A stretch of DNA of 64,000 nucleotides from Saccharomonospora piscinae (lineage in GTDB: Bacteria; Actinomycetota; Actinomycetes; Mycobacteriales; Pseudonocardiaceae), in assembly GCF_005862235.1 (NCBI RefSeq), contig NZ_VCEK01000007.1, positions 130,798 through 194,797 of the forward strand, in the 5' to 3' direction. Shown in pieces: positions 49,690-58,017 of the stretch (its first letter is position 1; each line of letters starts with the position of its first letter). The notes beneath the pieces were generated by a model. That model searched no databases, was not told where the DNA came from, and worked only from the letters and a program-made list of their open reading frames with translations. The position numbers were made by a program, and so were the translations under genes.

Positions 49690-51114
49690 GTGGCTCTGGT
49701 GGCGCACGGCCAGGGCGCCGGCGACTTCGCCTCGCTGCGCGCCGAGTTCGCCCTGCCGGAGTCGTTCCCCCCGGACGCGCTCGCGGAGGCGGAGGTCGTC
49801 GCGGGTGATCCGCTGACCTGCCCTGGGCGGCGCCGCGATGCCACCGAGCTGCCGCTCGTGACCGTCGATCCTCCCGGAGCGAAGGATCTGGACCAGGCCA
49901 TGCTGCTGGCGCGGCGGGGTCGCCGTGGCTACCGCGTGTACTACGCGATCGCGGACCTGGCCGCGTTCGTCCCGGTGGGTGGGCGACTCGACGCCGAGGC
50001 CCGGCGCCGGGGGCAGACGCTCTACCTGCCCGACGGCAACGTGGGGCTGCATCCACCGATCCTGGCCGAACACGCGGCCAGCCTGCTGCCGGGCGTGGTG
50101 CGCCCGGCAGTGTTGTGGACGATCGATCTCGATTCGGCGGGCGAGGTCACCGCCGTGCGGGTCGGCCGGGCCTGGGTGCGGTCGGTGCGCAGGCTCGACC
50201 ACGACTCGGTGGCCGCGGCACTGGCCGACGGCACGGCACACCCGTCGGTCTCGCTGTTGCCGGAGCTGGGCAGGCTGCGCCGGGAGCACGCGGCCGGGCG
50301 GGGCGCGGTCGAGCCGCAGGTACCGGAGCAGCGCGTCCGCCAGGGCCCGGACGGGGACTGGGCGCTCACCCGCAGGCCCAGGCACGCGGTGGAGGAGTGG
50401 AACGCCGAGATCTCGCTGCTGACCGGTATGGCCGCCGCCCAGCTCATGATCGGTGCGGGTGTGGGGGTGCTGCGCACCGTCCCCGAGGCGGGGGCGGACG
50501 CGGTGAACTGGCTGCGGCGATCGGCCAGGGCGCTCGGTGTCGACTGGCCCCACTCGGCGGGAGTCGCCGAGGTGCTGGCCGGGCTCGACCCCGCCGACCC
50601 CGCCTCGCTGGCGTTGCACGCGGGAACCGTGCGGCTGCTGCGAGGGGCGGGTTACACGGCGTTCGACGGCGACCTGCCCGGCGAGGTGGGACACGCGGGC
50701 ATCGGCAGCCCGTACACCCACGTCACGGCCCCGATCCGCCGGCTGGTGGATCGCTTCGCCTGCGAGGTGTGTCTCGCCGTGGCCGACGGCAGACCGGTCC
50801 CGGAGTGGGTGCGCGTGGCGCTTCCCGAACTGCCCCGCCTGATGGGGGTGTCGGACTCGGTCGCCGCGCGGGTGGAGAAGGCGTGTCTGGACCAGGTGGG
50901 GACCTGGGTGCTCGCGGGGCGGGTGGGCGGCACGTTCGGTGCCGTGGTGCTGCGGGGCGAGGGCCCGGGCGGCGGTGCGGCGGAGGTGTTCGTCGACGAC
51001 CCGCCGATGCTGACCCGCTGCTCCGGGGTCACCGCGCCCGAGGGCAGCAGGATCACCGTGCGGCTCACCCGAGTGGACGGACCCGAGCGGAAGGTGTGGT
51101 TTGAGCAGGCGTGA
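49690..51114 (+). CDS. RNB-domain exoribonuclease (RNase II/R family)
   Basis: 474 residues, essentially only the RNB catalytic domain. The active-site acidic motif reads TVDPPGAKDLDQAM (Asp residues for Mg2+), followed by YYAIADLAAFV, RRRGQTLYLPDGNVGLHPP and the late YTHVTAPIRRLVDR motif, all canonical. Cold-shock and S1 domains of full-length RNase R are absent. It is expected to degrade RNA 3' to 5'. GTG start; the stop lies inside the coupled DUF4326 gene. Confidence 0.9.
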   Translation: MALVAHGQGAGDFASLRAEFALPESFPPDALAEAEVVAGDPLTCPGRRRDATELPLVTVDPPGAKDLDQAMLLARRGRRGYRVYYAIADLAAFVPVGGRLDAEARRRGQTLYLPDGNVGLHPPILAEHAASLLPGVVRPAVLWTIDLDSAGEVTAVRVGRAWVRSVRRLDHDSVAAALADGTAHPSVSLLPELGRLRREHAAGRGAVEPQVPEQRVRQGPDGDWALTRRPRHAVEEWNAEISLLTGMAAAQLMIGAGVGVLRTVPEAGADAVNWLRRSARALGVDWPHSAGVAEVLAGLDPADPASLALHAGTVRLLRGAGYTAFDGDLPGEVGHAGIGSPYTHVTAPIRRLVDRFACEVCLAVADGRPVPEWVRVALPELPRLMGVSDSVAARVEKACLDQVGTWVLAGRVGGTFGAVVLRGEGPGGGAAEVFVDDPPMLTRCSGVTAPEGSRITVRLTRVDGPERKVWFEQA

Positions 51115-51508
51115 GAGTGAGCCCGCCGACGAGCGGAGCCGGGGCTGGACCGACGAGGAACGCGCGCTGCGCGAGCGGGTGCTCGGCGGGCACGGCGTGG
51201 TGGTCAACGTCCGCCGGTCCGGCCCGCACCGCCACCTGGTGCCGTGGCTGGTGGAGCACGACCTGCTGACGTACGTGGGGCACCGGGGCAACCGGCACGG
51301 ATGGCCGGAGTCCGACTTCGCCAACCCGTTCGTCGCGGAGGCGAAGCGGGACCGGGAGGAGATGGTGCGCCACTACCGGCGTTACCTGCGTGAGCGACCC
51401 GAGCTGCTGCGCAGACTGGACGGGGGAGAGCTGCGCGGTCGCGCGCTCGGCTGCTGGTGCGCCCCGCAGCCGTGTCACGCGGACGTTCTGGTGGAGTACA
51501 CGGCATGA
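51101..51508 (+). CDS. DUF4326 protein
   Basis: 135 residues. It matches the DUF4326 pattern: VVNVRRSGPHRHLV, YVGHRGNRHGWPESDFANPF and a conserved C-terminal GCWCAPQPCHADVL with three Cys and a His, suggesting metal binding. TTG 51101 gives a plausible length and overlaps the RNB gene by 14 bp; the stop overlaps the next ATG. The function is unknown. Confidence 0.85.
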   Translation: MSRRESEPADERSRGWTDEERALRERVLGGHGVVVNVRRSGPHRHLVPWLVEHDLLTYVGHRGNRHGWPESDFANPFVAEAKRDREEMVRHYRRYLRERPELLRRLDGGELRGRALGCWCAPQPCHADVLVEYTA

Positions 51509-52278
51509 GAGACGATCTGGGTGCCGACGTCACCCTGCCGCGCGCTCCGCGCCGGGTGGTGTCGCTGGTGCCGTCGCTGACGGAGGCCGTGGCCACCACC
51601 GTGCCGGACGTGCTGGTGGGGGCCACCGACTACTGCTCGCATCCCGGTGACCTCGCCGTGGCCAGGGTCGGCGGTTCGAAGTACCCGACGGTGGACGCCG
51701 TGCTCGACTGCGCGCCGGAGCTGGTGCTGGCCAACTCGGAGGAGAACCGGCCCGAGGACGTGCGGCGGCTCCGGGAGGCGGGAGTGGCCGTGTGGGTCAC
51801 GGCGGCGCCCGCCACGGTGCCGAAGGCGCTGGCGTCGCTGCGAGCGTTGTTCACCCGCGCGTTCGACGCGGGCGTGCCCGGCTGGCTCGCCGAGGCCGAG
51901 CGGGAATGGCGGGAGCCCGCGCCGGTGACGACCCGCGCGGTGGTGCCCGTGTGGCGCAAGCCGTGGGTGGTGCTGGGGCGCGACACCTTCGGCGGCGACG
52001 TGCTGCGCAGGCTCGGGATCGGCAATGCCTACGACGGCCACGACGACCGTTACCCCCGCCCGCCGCTGGCCGAACTGCGCTCGCGCTTCGCCGAAGGGGA
52101 CGCCGAGCTGCTGGTGCTGCCGGACGAGCCCTACCTGTTCACCGACGACGACGGTCCCGGCCACTTCCCCGGGGTGCCCTACGCGCTGGTGTCCGGGCGC
52201 TTGCTCACGTGGTACGGCCCGTCACTCGCGGGGGCGCGACGGGAGCTGGCGGCGGCCCTCACGCCGGTGACCCGGTGA
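51505..52278 (+). CDS. BtuF/FhuD-like periplasmic-binding-fold protein without export signal
   Basis: 257 residues. The helical-backbone metal receptor fold is clear: RRVVSLVPSLTEAVATT at the N-terminus, VGATDYCSHPGD, then VGGSKYPTVDAVLDCAPELVL, as in cobalamin-binding BtuF proteins. There is no signal peptide or lipobox, so it is probably cytoplasmic or uses a missing export route; this differs from true ABC-binding proteins. ATG start overlapping the DUF4326 stop (ATGA), with RNB upstream, makes a three-gene coupled unit. No ABC permease or ATPase is near. It overlaps the convergent aminopeptidase gene by 20 bp. Confidence 0.82.
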   Translation: MRDDLGADVTLPRAPRRVVSLVPSLTEAVATTVPDVLVGATDYCSHPGDLAVARVGGSKYPTVDAVLDCAPELVLANSEENRPEDVRRLREAGVAVWVTAAPATVPKALASLRALFTRAFDAGVPGWLAEAEREWREPAPVTTRAVVPVWRKPWVVLGRDTFGGDVLRRLGIGNAYDGHDDRYPRPPLAELRSRFAEGDAELLVLPDEPYLFTDDDGPGHFPGVPYALVSGRLLTWYGPSLAGARRELAAALTPVTR

Positions 52279-53266
52279 CTCCGGTGACCTCGTCGCCGAG
52301 CGCGTCCGTGGCCCGGCGCAGCGCGGCCAGCATGCCGGGGTCGGTCACCGCGTGCCCCGCGCCCTCCAGCATGGTCAGCGTCGAGTCCGGCCACGCCCGG
52401 TGCAGCTCGAACGCCGTGACGGGAGGGCACACGAGGTCGTAGCGGCCCTGCACGATGTGGCCGGGGATACCGGCGAGCCGGTGTGCGTCGCGCACCAGCT
52501 GACCCTCGTCCAGCCATGCCCGGTGGCTGAAGTAGTGCAGCGCGATCCGCGCGAACGGCACCGCGAAGGCCGGTGCGCTGTACCCGCGCAGGTAGCCGTC
52601 CTGCGGGACGACGGACACGACCGCGCCCTCCCACGCGCTCCACGCCACGGCCGCGCGCTCGGCCGCGGCCCGGTCGGGGCCCTCGACCAGCTCCCGGTAG
52701 GCCGCGAGCGGGTCGTCCCGCCCGGACGGGGGCACGACGTCCACGTAGTGCCGCCACTGTTCGGGAAACAGGTGGCCCGCCCCGCCCCGGTACAGCCAGT
52801 CCAGCTCCGTGGACCGCGCGGTGAACACCCCGCGCAGCACGAGCCCGCTGACCCGCTCGCGATGCGTCTCGGCGTAGGCCAGCGCCAGCGTGGCCCCCCA
52901 GGAACCACCGAGCACCAGCCACCGGTCGATGCCCAGGTGCTCGCGCAGCAACTCCATGTCGGCCACCAGATGCCACGTCGTGTTCACCGACAGATCGGCA
53001 GCGGGGTCGCCGACGTGTGGCGTGCTGCGGCCGGAACCGCGCTGGTCGAACTGCACGACGCGGTAGCGGGCGGGGTCGAAGTGCCGCCGGGTCAGGGGAT
53101 CACTGCCGCTGCCGGGCCCGCCGTGCAGCACGACGGCCGGCCTGCCCTCGGGGTTGCCGCTGACCTCCCAGTACACCCGGTTGCCGTCTCCGACCTCCAG
53201 CATTCCCCGCGCGTGCGGTGAGATCGCCGGATACAGCTCCGGTTCCGTCTGCGTTGCCTCCGGCAT
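52259..53266 (-). CDS. pip: Prolyl aminopeptidase (proline iminopeptidase)
   Basis: 335 residues, alpha/beta hydrolase. The oxyanion motif HGGPGSGSDP, FDQRGSGRSTPH, and nucleophile elbow GGSWGAT (Ser122) are diagnostic of proline iminopeptidases, which remove N-terminal proline. The catalytic Asp region (GRYDLVCPP) and His (EGAGHAVTDPG) are present. ATG 53266 is preferred; upstream sequence in the same frame has no family similarity. It is preceded by a strong hairpin that ends the panB transcript. Confidence 0.92.
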   Translation of the reverse strand: MPEATQTEPELYPAISPHARGMLEVGDGNRVYWEVSGNPEGRPAVVLHGGPGSGSDPLTRRHFDPARYRVVQFDQRGSGRSTPHVGDPAADLSVNTTWHLVADMELLREHLGIDRWLVLGGSWGATLALAYAETHRERVSGLVLRGVFTARSTELDWLYRGGAGHLFPEQWRHYVDVVPPSGRDDPLAAYRELVEGPDRAAAERAAVAWSAWEGAVVSVVPQDGYLRGYSAPAFAVPFARIALHYFSHRAWLDEGQLVRDAHRLAGIPGHIVQGRYDLVCPPVTAFELHRAWPDSTLTMLEGAGHAVTDPGMLAALRRATDALGDEVTGVTGSPA

Positions 53267-53306
53267 CGGCTCGGCACCCTCCTGGACTCGCACGGACACG
53301 GACACA

Positions 53307-53348
53307 CGGACAGGACCAGGCACCGGACGTGGCGCCTGGTCCTGTCCG
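53307..53348 (-). terminator. Strong hairpin, probable panB terminator
   Basis: Perfect 15-bp arms: CGGACAGGACCAGGC at 53307-53321 and GCCTGGTCCTGTCCG at 53334-53348, with a 12-base loop. It lies 10 bp after the panB stop (minus strand) and 41 bp before the prolyl aminopeptidase start. No T-run follows, as is common in high-GC actinobacteria. Confidence 0.75.
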
Positions 53349-53357
53349 AGGATTCTG

Positions 53358-54254
53358 TCAGTGGAAGGTGTGCTCGGGAGCGGGGAACGTGCCACCGCGG
53401 ACGTCGTCGGCGAACGCCTTCGCCGCCGTGGTGAGCGTTCCGGCGAGGTCGGCGTACTGCTTGACGAACCTCGGCACCCTGCCGGGACGCAGCCCGGCCA
53501 TGTCCTGCCAGACGAGCACCTGCGCGTCGCAGTCCGGTCCCGCGCCGATGCCGACGGTCGGCACGTGCAGCTCGTGGGTGATCTGCTTGGCGATCTCGGC
53601 GGGCACCATCTCCATCACCACCGCGAACGCGCCGGCGTCCTGCAGGGCGAGCGCGTCGGCGATCAGCGCGTCCCCCGAGGCGCCGCGCCCCTGCACCCGG
53701 TAGCCGCCGAGGTTGTGCTCACTCTGCGGCGTGAACCCGATGTGGCCCATCACCGGGACCCCGGCCCCCGTGACCGCCTCCACGTGGGGCGCGAGACGCC
53801 TGCCGCCCTCCAGCTTCACGGCGTGCGCGCGGCCCTCCTTCATGAACCGGGCCGACGTGGTCACCGCCTGTTCGACCGAGGCCTGGTAGGAGCCGAACGG
53901 CAGGTCGGCCACCACGAGCGAGGTCGTGACCGAGCGCGTCACCGCACGAACGAGTGGCAGCATCTCCTCCACGGTGACCGGCAGCGAGGACTCGTAGCCG
54001 TAGACCGTGTTGGCCGCCGAGTCGCCCACCAGCAGCACGGGAATGCCCGCGTCGTCGAACAGGCGGGCGGAGTAGGTGTCGTAGGCGGTGAGCATCGGCC
54101 AGGGCTCGCCCCGCTGCTTCAGCTCCCGCAGGTGGTGGATGCGCACCCGCTTGCGGGTGGACGGGCCCGGGGAGCTGCCTGGTCCCGTTCCGTACGGTGC
54201 CGGGCTCTCGGGCGTCCCCGCCGGGCCTGCGGTGGTGCCGGTGTCGTGAGACAT
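53358..54254 (-). CDS. panB: 3-methyl-2-oxobutanoate hydroxymethyltransferase
   Basis: 298 residues. It makes ketopantoate in pantothenate/CoA biosynthesis, acting as a decameric TIM barrel. Signatures: [36 protein letters not shown] (metal Asp), [39 protein letters not shown] and [19 protein letters not shown] (in part). A disordered Gly/Pro/Thr-rich N-terminal extension of about 35 residues precedes the barrel. Located between Nif3-RNaseH and Hip1-GlnA2 landmarks as in mycobacteria (Rv2225). Confidence 0.96.
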   Translation of the reverse strand: MSHDTGTTAGPAGTPESPAPYGTGPGSSPGPSTRKRVRIHHLRELKQRGEPWPMLTAYDTYSARLFDDAGIPVLLVGDSAANTVYGYESSLPVTVEEMLPLVRAVTRSVTTSLVVADLPFGSYQASVEQAVTTSARFMKEGRAHAVKLEGGRRLAPHVEAVTGAGVPVMGHIGFTPQSEHNLGGYRVQGRGASGDALIADALALQDAGAFAVVMEMVPAEIAKQITHELHVPTVGIGAGPDCDAQVLVWQDMAGLRPGRVPRFVKQYADLAGTLTTAAKAFADDVRGGTFPAPEHTFH

Positions 54255-54456
54255 CGCTGTCGACCGTCCTTCCCTCGAGGCCGCGGCGCGGTCCCCGGGT
54301 CGTGGATCGTGGGCAATTCCCAGCGTCCCACCAGGGAGAATGCTGCCCAAGGGTGCTGCGACGAGGTTCACAGCCCTGGCCGTACCCGCCATGCCGGACG
54401 CCGAGAGTCACCAGTTGCCTACCACGACAGCGTGACGGCGTGGTAAGTAACTCGCC

Positions 54457-55155
54457 ATGCTGTCGGGCCTGCACCCCGCCGCGCCGCCGCTGTCAGCGGT
54501 GCGCAGGCTCACCGCTGCGCTGCTGCTCGTCGGAGCGGTGGCTCACCTGGGTTTCCTGGCGCAGCTCGTCGTGGACACCGCGCTGTCGCCGTGGCACACG
54601 CTGCCGTCGCAGCTCGCCGCGGTCGGCCAGCCGTCCGGGGTGGTCTTCCGCGTCGCCGACGGCATCGCCGGTGGCGCCTTCGTGCTGGCGAGCCCTCCGC
54701 TGTTGCGGCTCGCACCGGTCCACTGGCTCGGCAGGCTCACCGTGGGCCTGGTGTTCGCCTTCGGCGTGATCCTGCTGCTGCGCGCGGCGGTGCCCACGGA
54801 GTGCGTGCCCGCCCCGCCCGGGCTGTGCGGCGAACCGACGGGCCTCAGCCGGACGGTGGGGCTGAGCGTGGGCCTGCAGTACCTCGTGGGGCCCGCGGTC
54901 GTGACCGCGTGGTGGCACAGCCGGTGGCGGATCGCGGCGGGCTCGGTGCTGCTGGTGCAGTTCACCGCGCTGACGGTGGTGGCCTCCGCCGGGATGACCG
55001 ACGGGCAGTTCCTGGGACTCGCCGTGCGGGTCCAGGCCGTGGGCGCCTCCGTCCTGTTCGTCCTGGGCGCCGCCTACGTGCTCACCATGGGCGCGGTGCG
55101 CCCGCCCGCGCGGCAGCGCCCGCCCCGCGAGAGGTCGGCCTCGTGCCCGGGATGA
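54457..55155 (+). CDS. DUF998-like integral membrane protein
   Basis: 232 residues, about six membrane helices (LTAALLLVGAVAHLGFLAQLV, GLVFAFGVILLLRAAV, VGPAVVTAWWHS and others). The conserved LSPWHTLPSQLAAVGQPSG after the first helix and AVPTECVPAPPGLCG loop with paired Cys resemble the DUF998 family. No enzymatic motif. It overlaps the DinB-like gene by 4 bp. Confidence 0.75.
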   Translation: MLSGLHPAAPPLSAVRRLTAALLLVGAVAHLGFLAQLVVDTALSPWHTLPSQLAAVGQPSGVVFRVADGIAGGAFVLASPPLLRLAPVHWLGRLTVGLVFAFGVILLLRAAVPTECVPAPPGLCGEPTGLSRTVGLSVGLQYLVGPAVVTAWWHSRWRIAAGSVLLVQFTALTVVASAGMTDGQFLGLAVRVQAVGASVLFVLGAAYVLTMGAVRPPARQRPPRERSASCPG

Positions 55156-55703
55156 TCGGCCCGGTGGCCGACGAGCGGGAGGGCCTGCTCGACTATCTCG
55201 CTCAGCAGCGTTACGTCCTGTGCCTGACGACCTACGGGCTGACCGAACAGCAGATCAGGGCCACACCCACGGCCAGCGCGCTCTGCCTCGGCGGCATCCT
55301 CAAGCACGTCAGCCGCACCGAGCGTGCGTGGCTGGACGTCGTCGCGGGGCTGCCGCCCACCGACCCCGGTGCCGACCTGTGGGTCGCTCCCTGGGAGACG
55401 CTGGCCGACCTCGTCGAGGAGTACGAGTCGGTGGCCAACCGCACGGAGGAGATCGTCGCCGGTCTCGGCGACCTCGGCGCCGCGGTCCCGGTGCCCCGGG
55501 ACGTGCCGTGGTTTCCCGACGACGTGCCTGCCTGGTCGGTGCGCTGGGTCCTGCTCCATCTCATCGAGGAGACGGCCCGCCACGCCGGGCACGCGGACAT
55601 CATCCGGGAATCCCTCGACGGCGCCACCGCGTTCGCCCTGATGGCAGCGGCCGAGCAGTGGCCGGACACCCCGTGGCTCACGCCGTGGCGGCCCCCGAAC
55701 TGA
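55152..55703 (+). CDS. DinB/DUF664-family protein
   Basis: 183 residues, four-helix bundle of the DinB (YfiT) superfamily: LDYLAQQRYVLCLTTYGLTE, then LGGILKHVSRTERAW with the first metal His, and a HLIEETARHAGHADIIRE segment with two further His ligands. Such proteins are often thiol (mycothiol) transferases or of unknown role in actinobacteria; the substrate is not evident. ATG 55152 overlaps the previous stop. Confidence 0.86.
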   Translation: MIGPVADEREGLLDYLAQQRYVLCLTTYGLTEQQIRATPTASALCLGGILKHVSRTERAWLDVVAGLPPTDPGADLWVAPWETLADLVEEYESVANRTEEIVAGLGDLGAAVPVPRDVPWFPDDVPAWSVRWVLLHLIEETARHAGHADIIRESLDGATAFALMAAAEQWPDTPWLTPWRPPN

Positions 55704-55714
55704 GCGCGGCCGGC

Positions 55715-56269
55715 TCAGAGCTCGAACAGCCCCGGTTGCTCCGCTCGCGCCCGTTCCAGCGCGAGCAGGCGCTGCTTCGTGGCCACCCCGCCCGGCGCGG
55801 AGAAGCCGCCCAGCCCACCGTTCGCGGCGAGCACGCGGTGACACGGCACGATCGGCGCGAACCGGTTGGCGCCCAGCGCCCGCCCGACCGCCCTGGCCGC
55901 GCCCGGCTCGCCGAGCCGCGCGGCGACCTCGCCGTAGGTCACCGTGCGCCCTGCCGGGACGGCCAGCACCACTTCGTAGACCCGCCGGGGGAACGCCGGT
56001 ACCGCCGCGAGGTCCAGCGGTACCGCCGAGAGATCCACCGGCTCGCCGCGAAACAGCGCCGCCACCCGCTCGATCATCGAGGCCACCTCCGCCGGAGGGT
56101 CGTCCTCCACCGCGCCGGGCAGGTCGGTCGCGAACGTCGCGCGCACCCGCTCGGCGTCGCGCTCGGGCAGCAGGCTGCGCACGACCACCGCCGTGGCGGA
56201 CGGTGCGGGTCGCCACGCGAGGCCACCCGCGCCCAGCGCGGTGCCGAACACCGTGAAGCGCACCGTCAT
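55715..56269 (-). CDS. ogt: Methylated-DNA-protein-cysteine methyltransferase
   Basis: 184 residues. The active-site motif VPCHRVLAANG has nucleophile Cys143, followed by GGLGGFSAPGG; the DNA-binding helix reads VTYGEVAARLG. An N-terminal RNase H-like Ogt domain is present, so this is a complete suicide O6-alkylguanine repair protein, unlike the Trp-containing ATL at 1 kb. It follows the NAD synthetase gene after 4 bp on the same strand. Confidence 0.93.
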   Translation of the reverse strand: MTVRFTVFGTALGAGGLAWRPAPSATAVVVRSLLPERDAERVRATFATDLPGAVEDDPPAEVASMIERVAALFRGEPVDLSAVPLDLAAVPAFPRRVYEVVLAVPAGRTVTYGEVAARLGEPGAARAVGRALGANRFAPIVPCHRVLAANGGLGGFSAPGGVATKQRLLALERARAEQPGLFEL

Positions 56270-56273
56270 CGGA

Positions 56274-57995
56274 TCAGTGCACCTCGCGCCAGGCGTTGGT
56301 CATGGGCAGCCGCCGGTCCCGGCCGAAAGCCTTGAACGTGATCTTGGTGCCCGGCGGGTACTGCCTGCGCTTGTACTCGGCACGATCCACCAGCCGGACC
56401 ACGCGGTCCACCGTCTCGGCCTCGAAGCCCGCCGCCAGCAGGTCGGAAAAGCCCCGGTCGCCCTCCACGTAGTCGTCCAGGATGTCGTCGAGCAGGGCGT
56501 AGTCGGGCAGCGAGTCGGTGTCCAGCTGGCCGGGCCGCAACTCGGCCGACGGCGGTTTCGTGATCGAGTTCGGCGGGATCGGCGGTGTCTCGCCGCGCTT
56601 CTCGGCGTCCGCGTTGCGCCAGCGGGCCAGCTCCCACACGTGGGTCTTGAACACGTCCTTGATCGGGGCGAAGCCGCCGACGGCGTCGCCGTAGATCGTC
56701 GAGTAGCCCACGGCCAGCTCGGTCTTGTTCCCCGTGGCCAGTACGAGGTGCCCCTCCTGGTTCGACAGCGCCATGAGCAGCATCCCCCGGACCCGGGCCT
56801 GGATGTTCTCCTCCGCGAGCCCCTGGAGCCCGAGCTGGCCGACGTAGGTCTCCACCATCGTCTCGACCGGCTCCACCCGGAAGTGACACCCGAGCCTGCG
56901 GGCCAGGTCGGCGGCGTCCGAGCGCGAGTGCTCGGACGAGTACCGGGAGGGCATCGACACGCCGTGAACCGCGTCGCCGCCGAGCGCGTCCGCGGCGAGC
57001 GCGGCCGTCACCGCCGAGTCGATGCCGCCCGAGAAGCCCAGGATCACCGAGCCGAAGCCGTTCTTGCGGGCGTAGTCGCGCAGGCCCACCACCAGCGCCG
57101 ACCACACCTCCGCCTGATCGGGCAGGGGCTCGGCCACCGAGAGCTGCCGGGGTTCGCCCTCCGGCCGCGCCGGGGTGCCGCCCAGCACCCGCCTGCGTAC
57201 CAGGAACCCGGCCACGCCCCGCTCGTCGAGCGGCCGGTCCCGTTCGGGCAGGTCCACGTCCACGACCATCAGGTGCTCGGTGAACTGCGGAGCCCGCGCC
57301 AGCAGCGTGCCGTCGGCGTCCACCACGATCGAGTCCCCGTCGAAGACCAGATCGTCCTGCCCGCCCACCTGGTTCGTGTAGACGACGGGCGCGCCCGCCT
57401 CGGCGGCCCGCCGCGCGACCAACGGCAGCCGCACGTCGTCCTTCGCGCGCTCGTACGGCGAGGCGTTGGGCGAGAGCACCAGATCGACACCGGCCTCACC
57501 CAGGGCGGTGACGGGTCCACCCTCCTGCCACAGGTCCTCGCAGATCACCATGCCCAGGTCGGCGCCGTGCAGCCGCAGCACGGTCAGCGTGTCGCCGGGC
57601 TTGAAGTAGCGGCGCTCGTCGAAGACCCCGTAGTTCGGCAGGTGGTGCTTGTCCTGCGTCGCGACCACCTCGCCGCGGTACAACGCGGCCACGGCGTTGC
57701 GCGGGCCCACCGCGTCGGCACCCAGGTACCCGACGAGCACGCAGACGTCGCCGTGCCCGGCGTCGGCGAGATCCCTCGCGAGGTCGTCCACGGCGGCCCG
57801 CGACGCCGCCGCGAACGTGCCGCGCAGCGCCAGGTCCTCCACCGGATATCCCGTGAGCGTCATCTCCGGGAAGACGACGACGTGGGCTCCCTCGGCCGCG
57901 GCCTGCCGGGTGCGGTCCACGACGAGGGCCGCGTTGCCGGCCAGGTCCCCGACGGTGGTGTTGACCTGGGCCAGGGCGATGCGCAGTAGTGGCAT
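56274..57995 (-). CDS. nadE: Glutamine-dependent NAD+ synthetase
   Basis: 573 residues in two domains. The N-terminal nitrilase-like glutaminase has the triad Glu44 (FPEMT), Lys116 (DKHHLP) and Cys152 (ICEDLW). The C-terminal NAD synthase has the ATP P-loop GFSGGIDSAVTAAL and later MALSNQEGHLVLATGNKTEL (in part). It amidates NaAD to NAD+ using ammonia tunnelled from glutamine. The ATG at 57995 has GGGGG just upstream. Shorter than the mycobacterial octameric NadE of about 680 residues, so it belongs to the shorter bacterial glutamine-dependent type. Confidence 0.94.
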   Translation of the reverse strand: MPLLRIALAQVNTTVGDLAGNAALVVDRTRQAAAEGAHVVVFPEMTLTGYPVEDLALRGTFAAASRAAVDDLARDLADAGHGDVCVLVGYLGADAVGPRNAVAALYRGEVVATQDKHHLPNYGVFDERRYFKPGDTLTVLRLHGADLGMVICEDLWQEGGPVTALGEAGVDLVLSPNASPYERAKDDVRLPLVARRAAEAGAPVVYTNQVGGQDDLVFDGDSIVVDADGTLLARAPQFTEHLMVVDVDLPERDRPLDERGVAGFLVRRRVLGGTPARPEGEPRQLSVAEPLPDQAEVWSALVVGLRDYARKNGFGSVILGFSGGIDSAVTAALAADALGGDAVHGVSMPSRYSSEHSRSDAADLARRLGCHFRVEPVETMVETYVGQLGLQGLAEENIQARVRGMLLMALSNQEGHLVLATGNKTELAVGYSTIYGDAVGGFAPIKDVFKTHVWELARWRNADAEKRGETPPIPPNSITKPPSAELRPGQLDTDSLPDYALLDDILDDYVEGDRGFSDLLAAGFEAETVDRVVRLVDRAEYKRRQYPPGTKITFKAFGRDRRLPMTNAWREVH

Positions 57996-58017
57996 GCCCC
58001 CATTCTCGCGCACCCGG

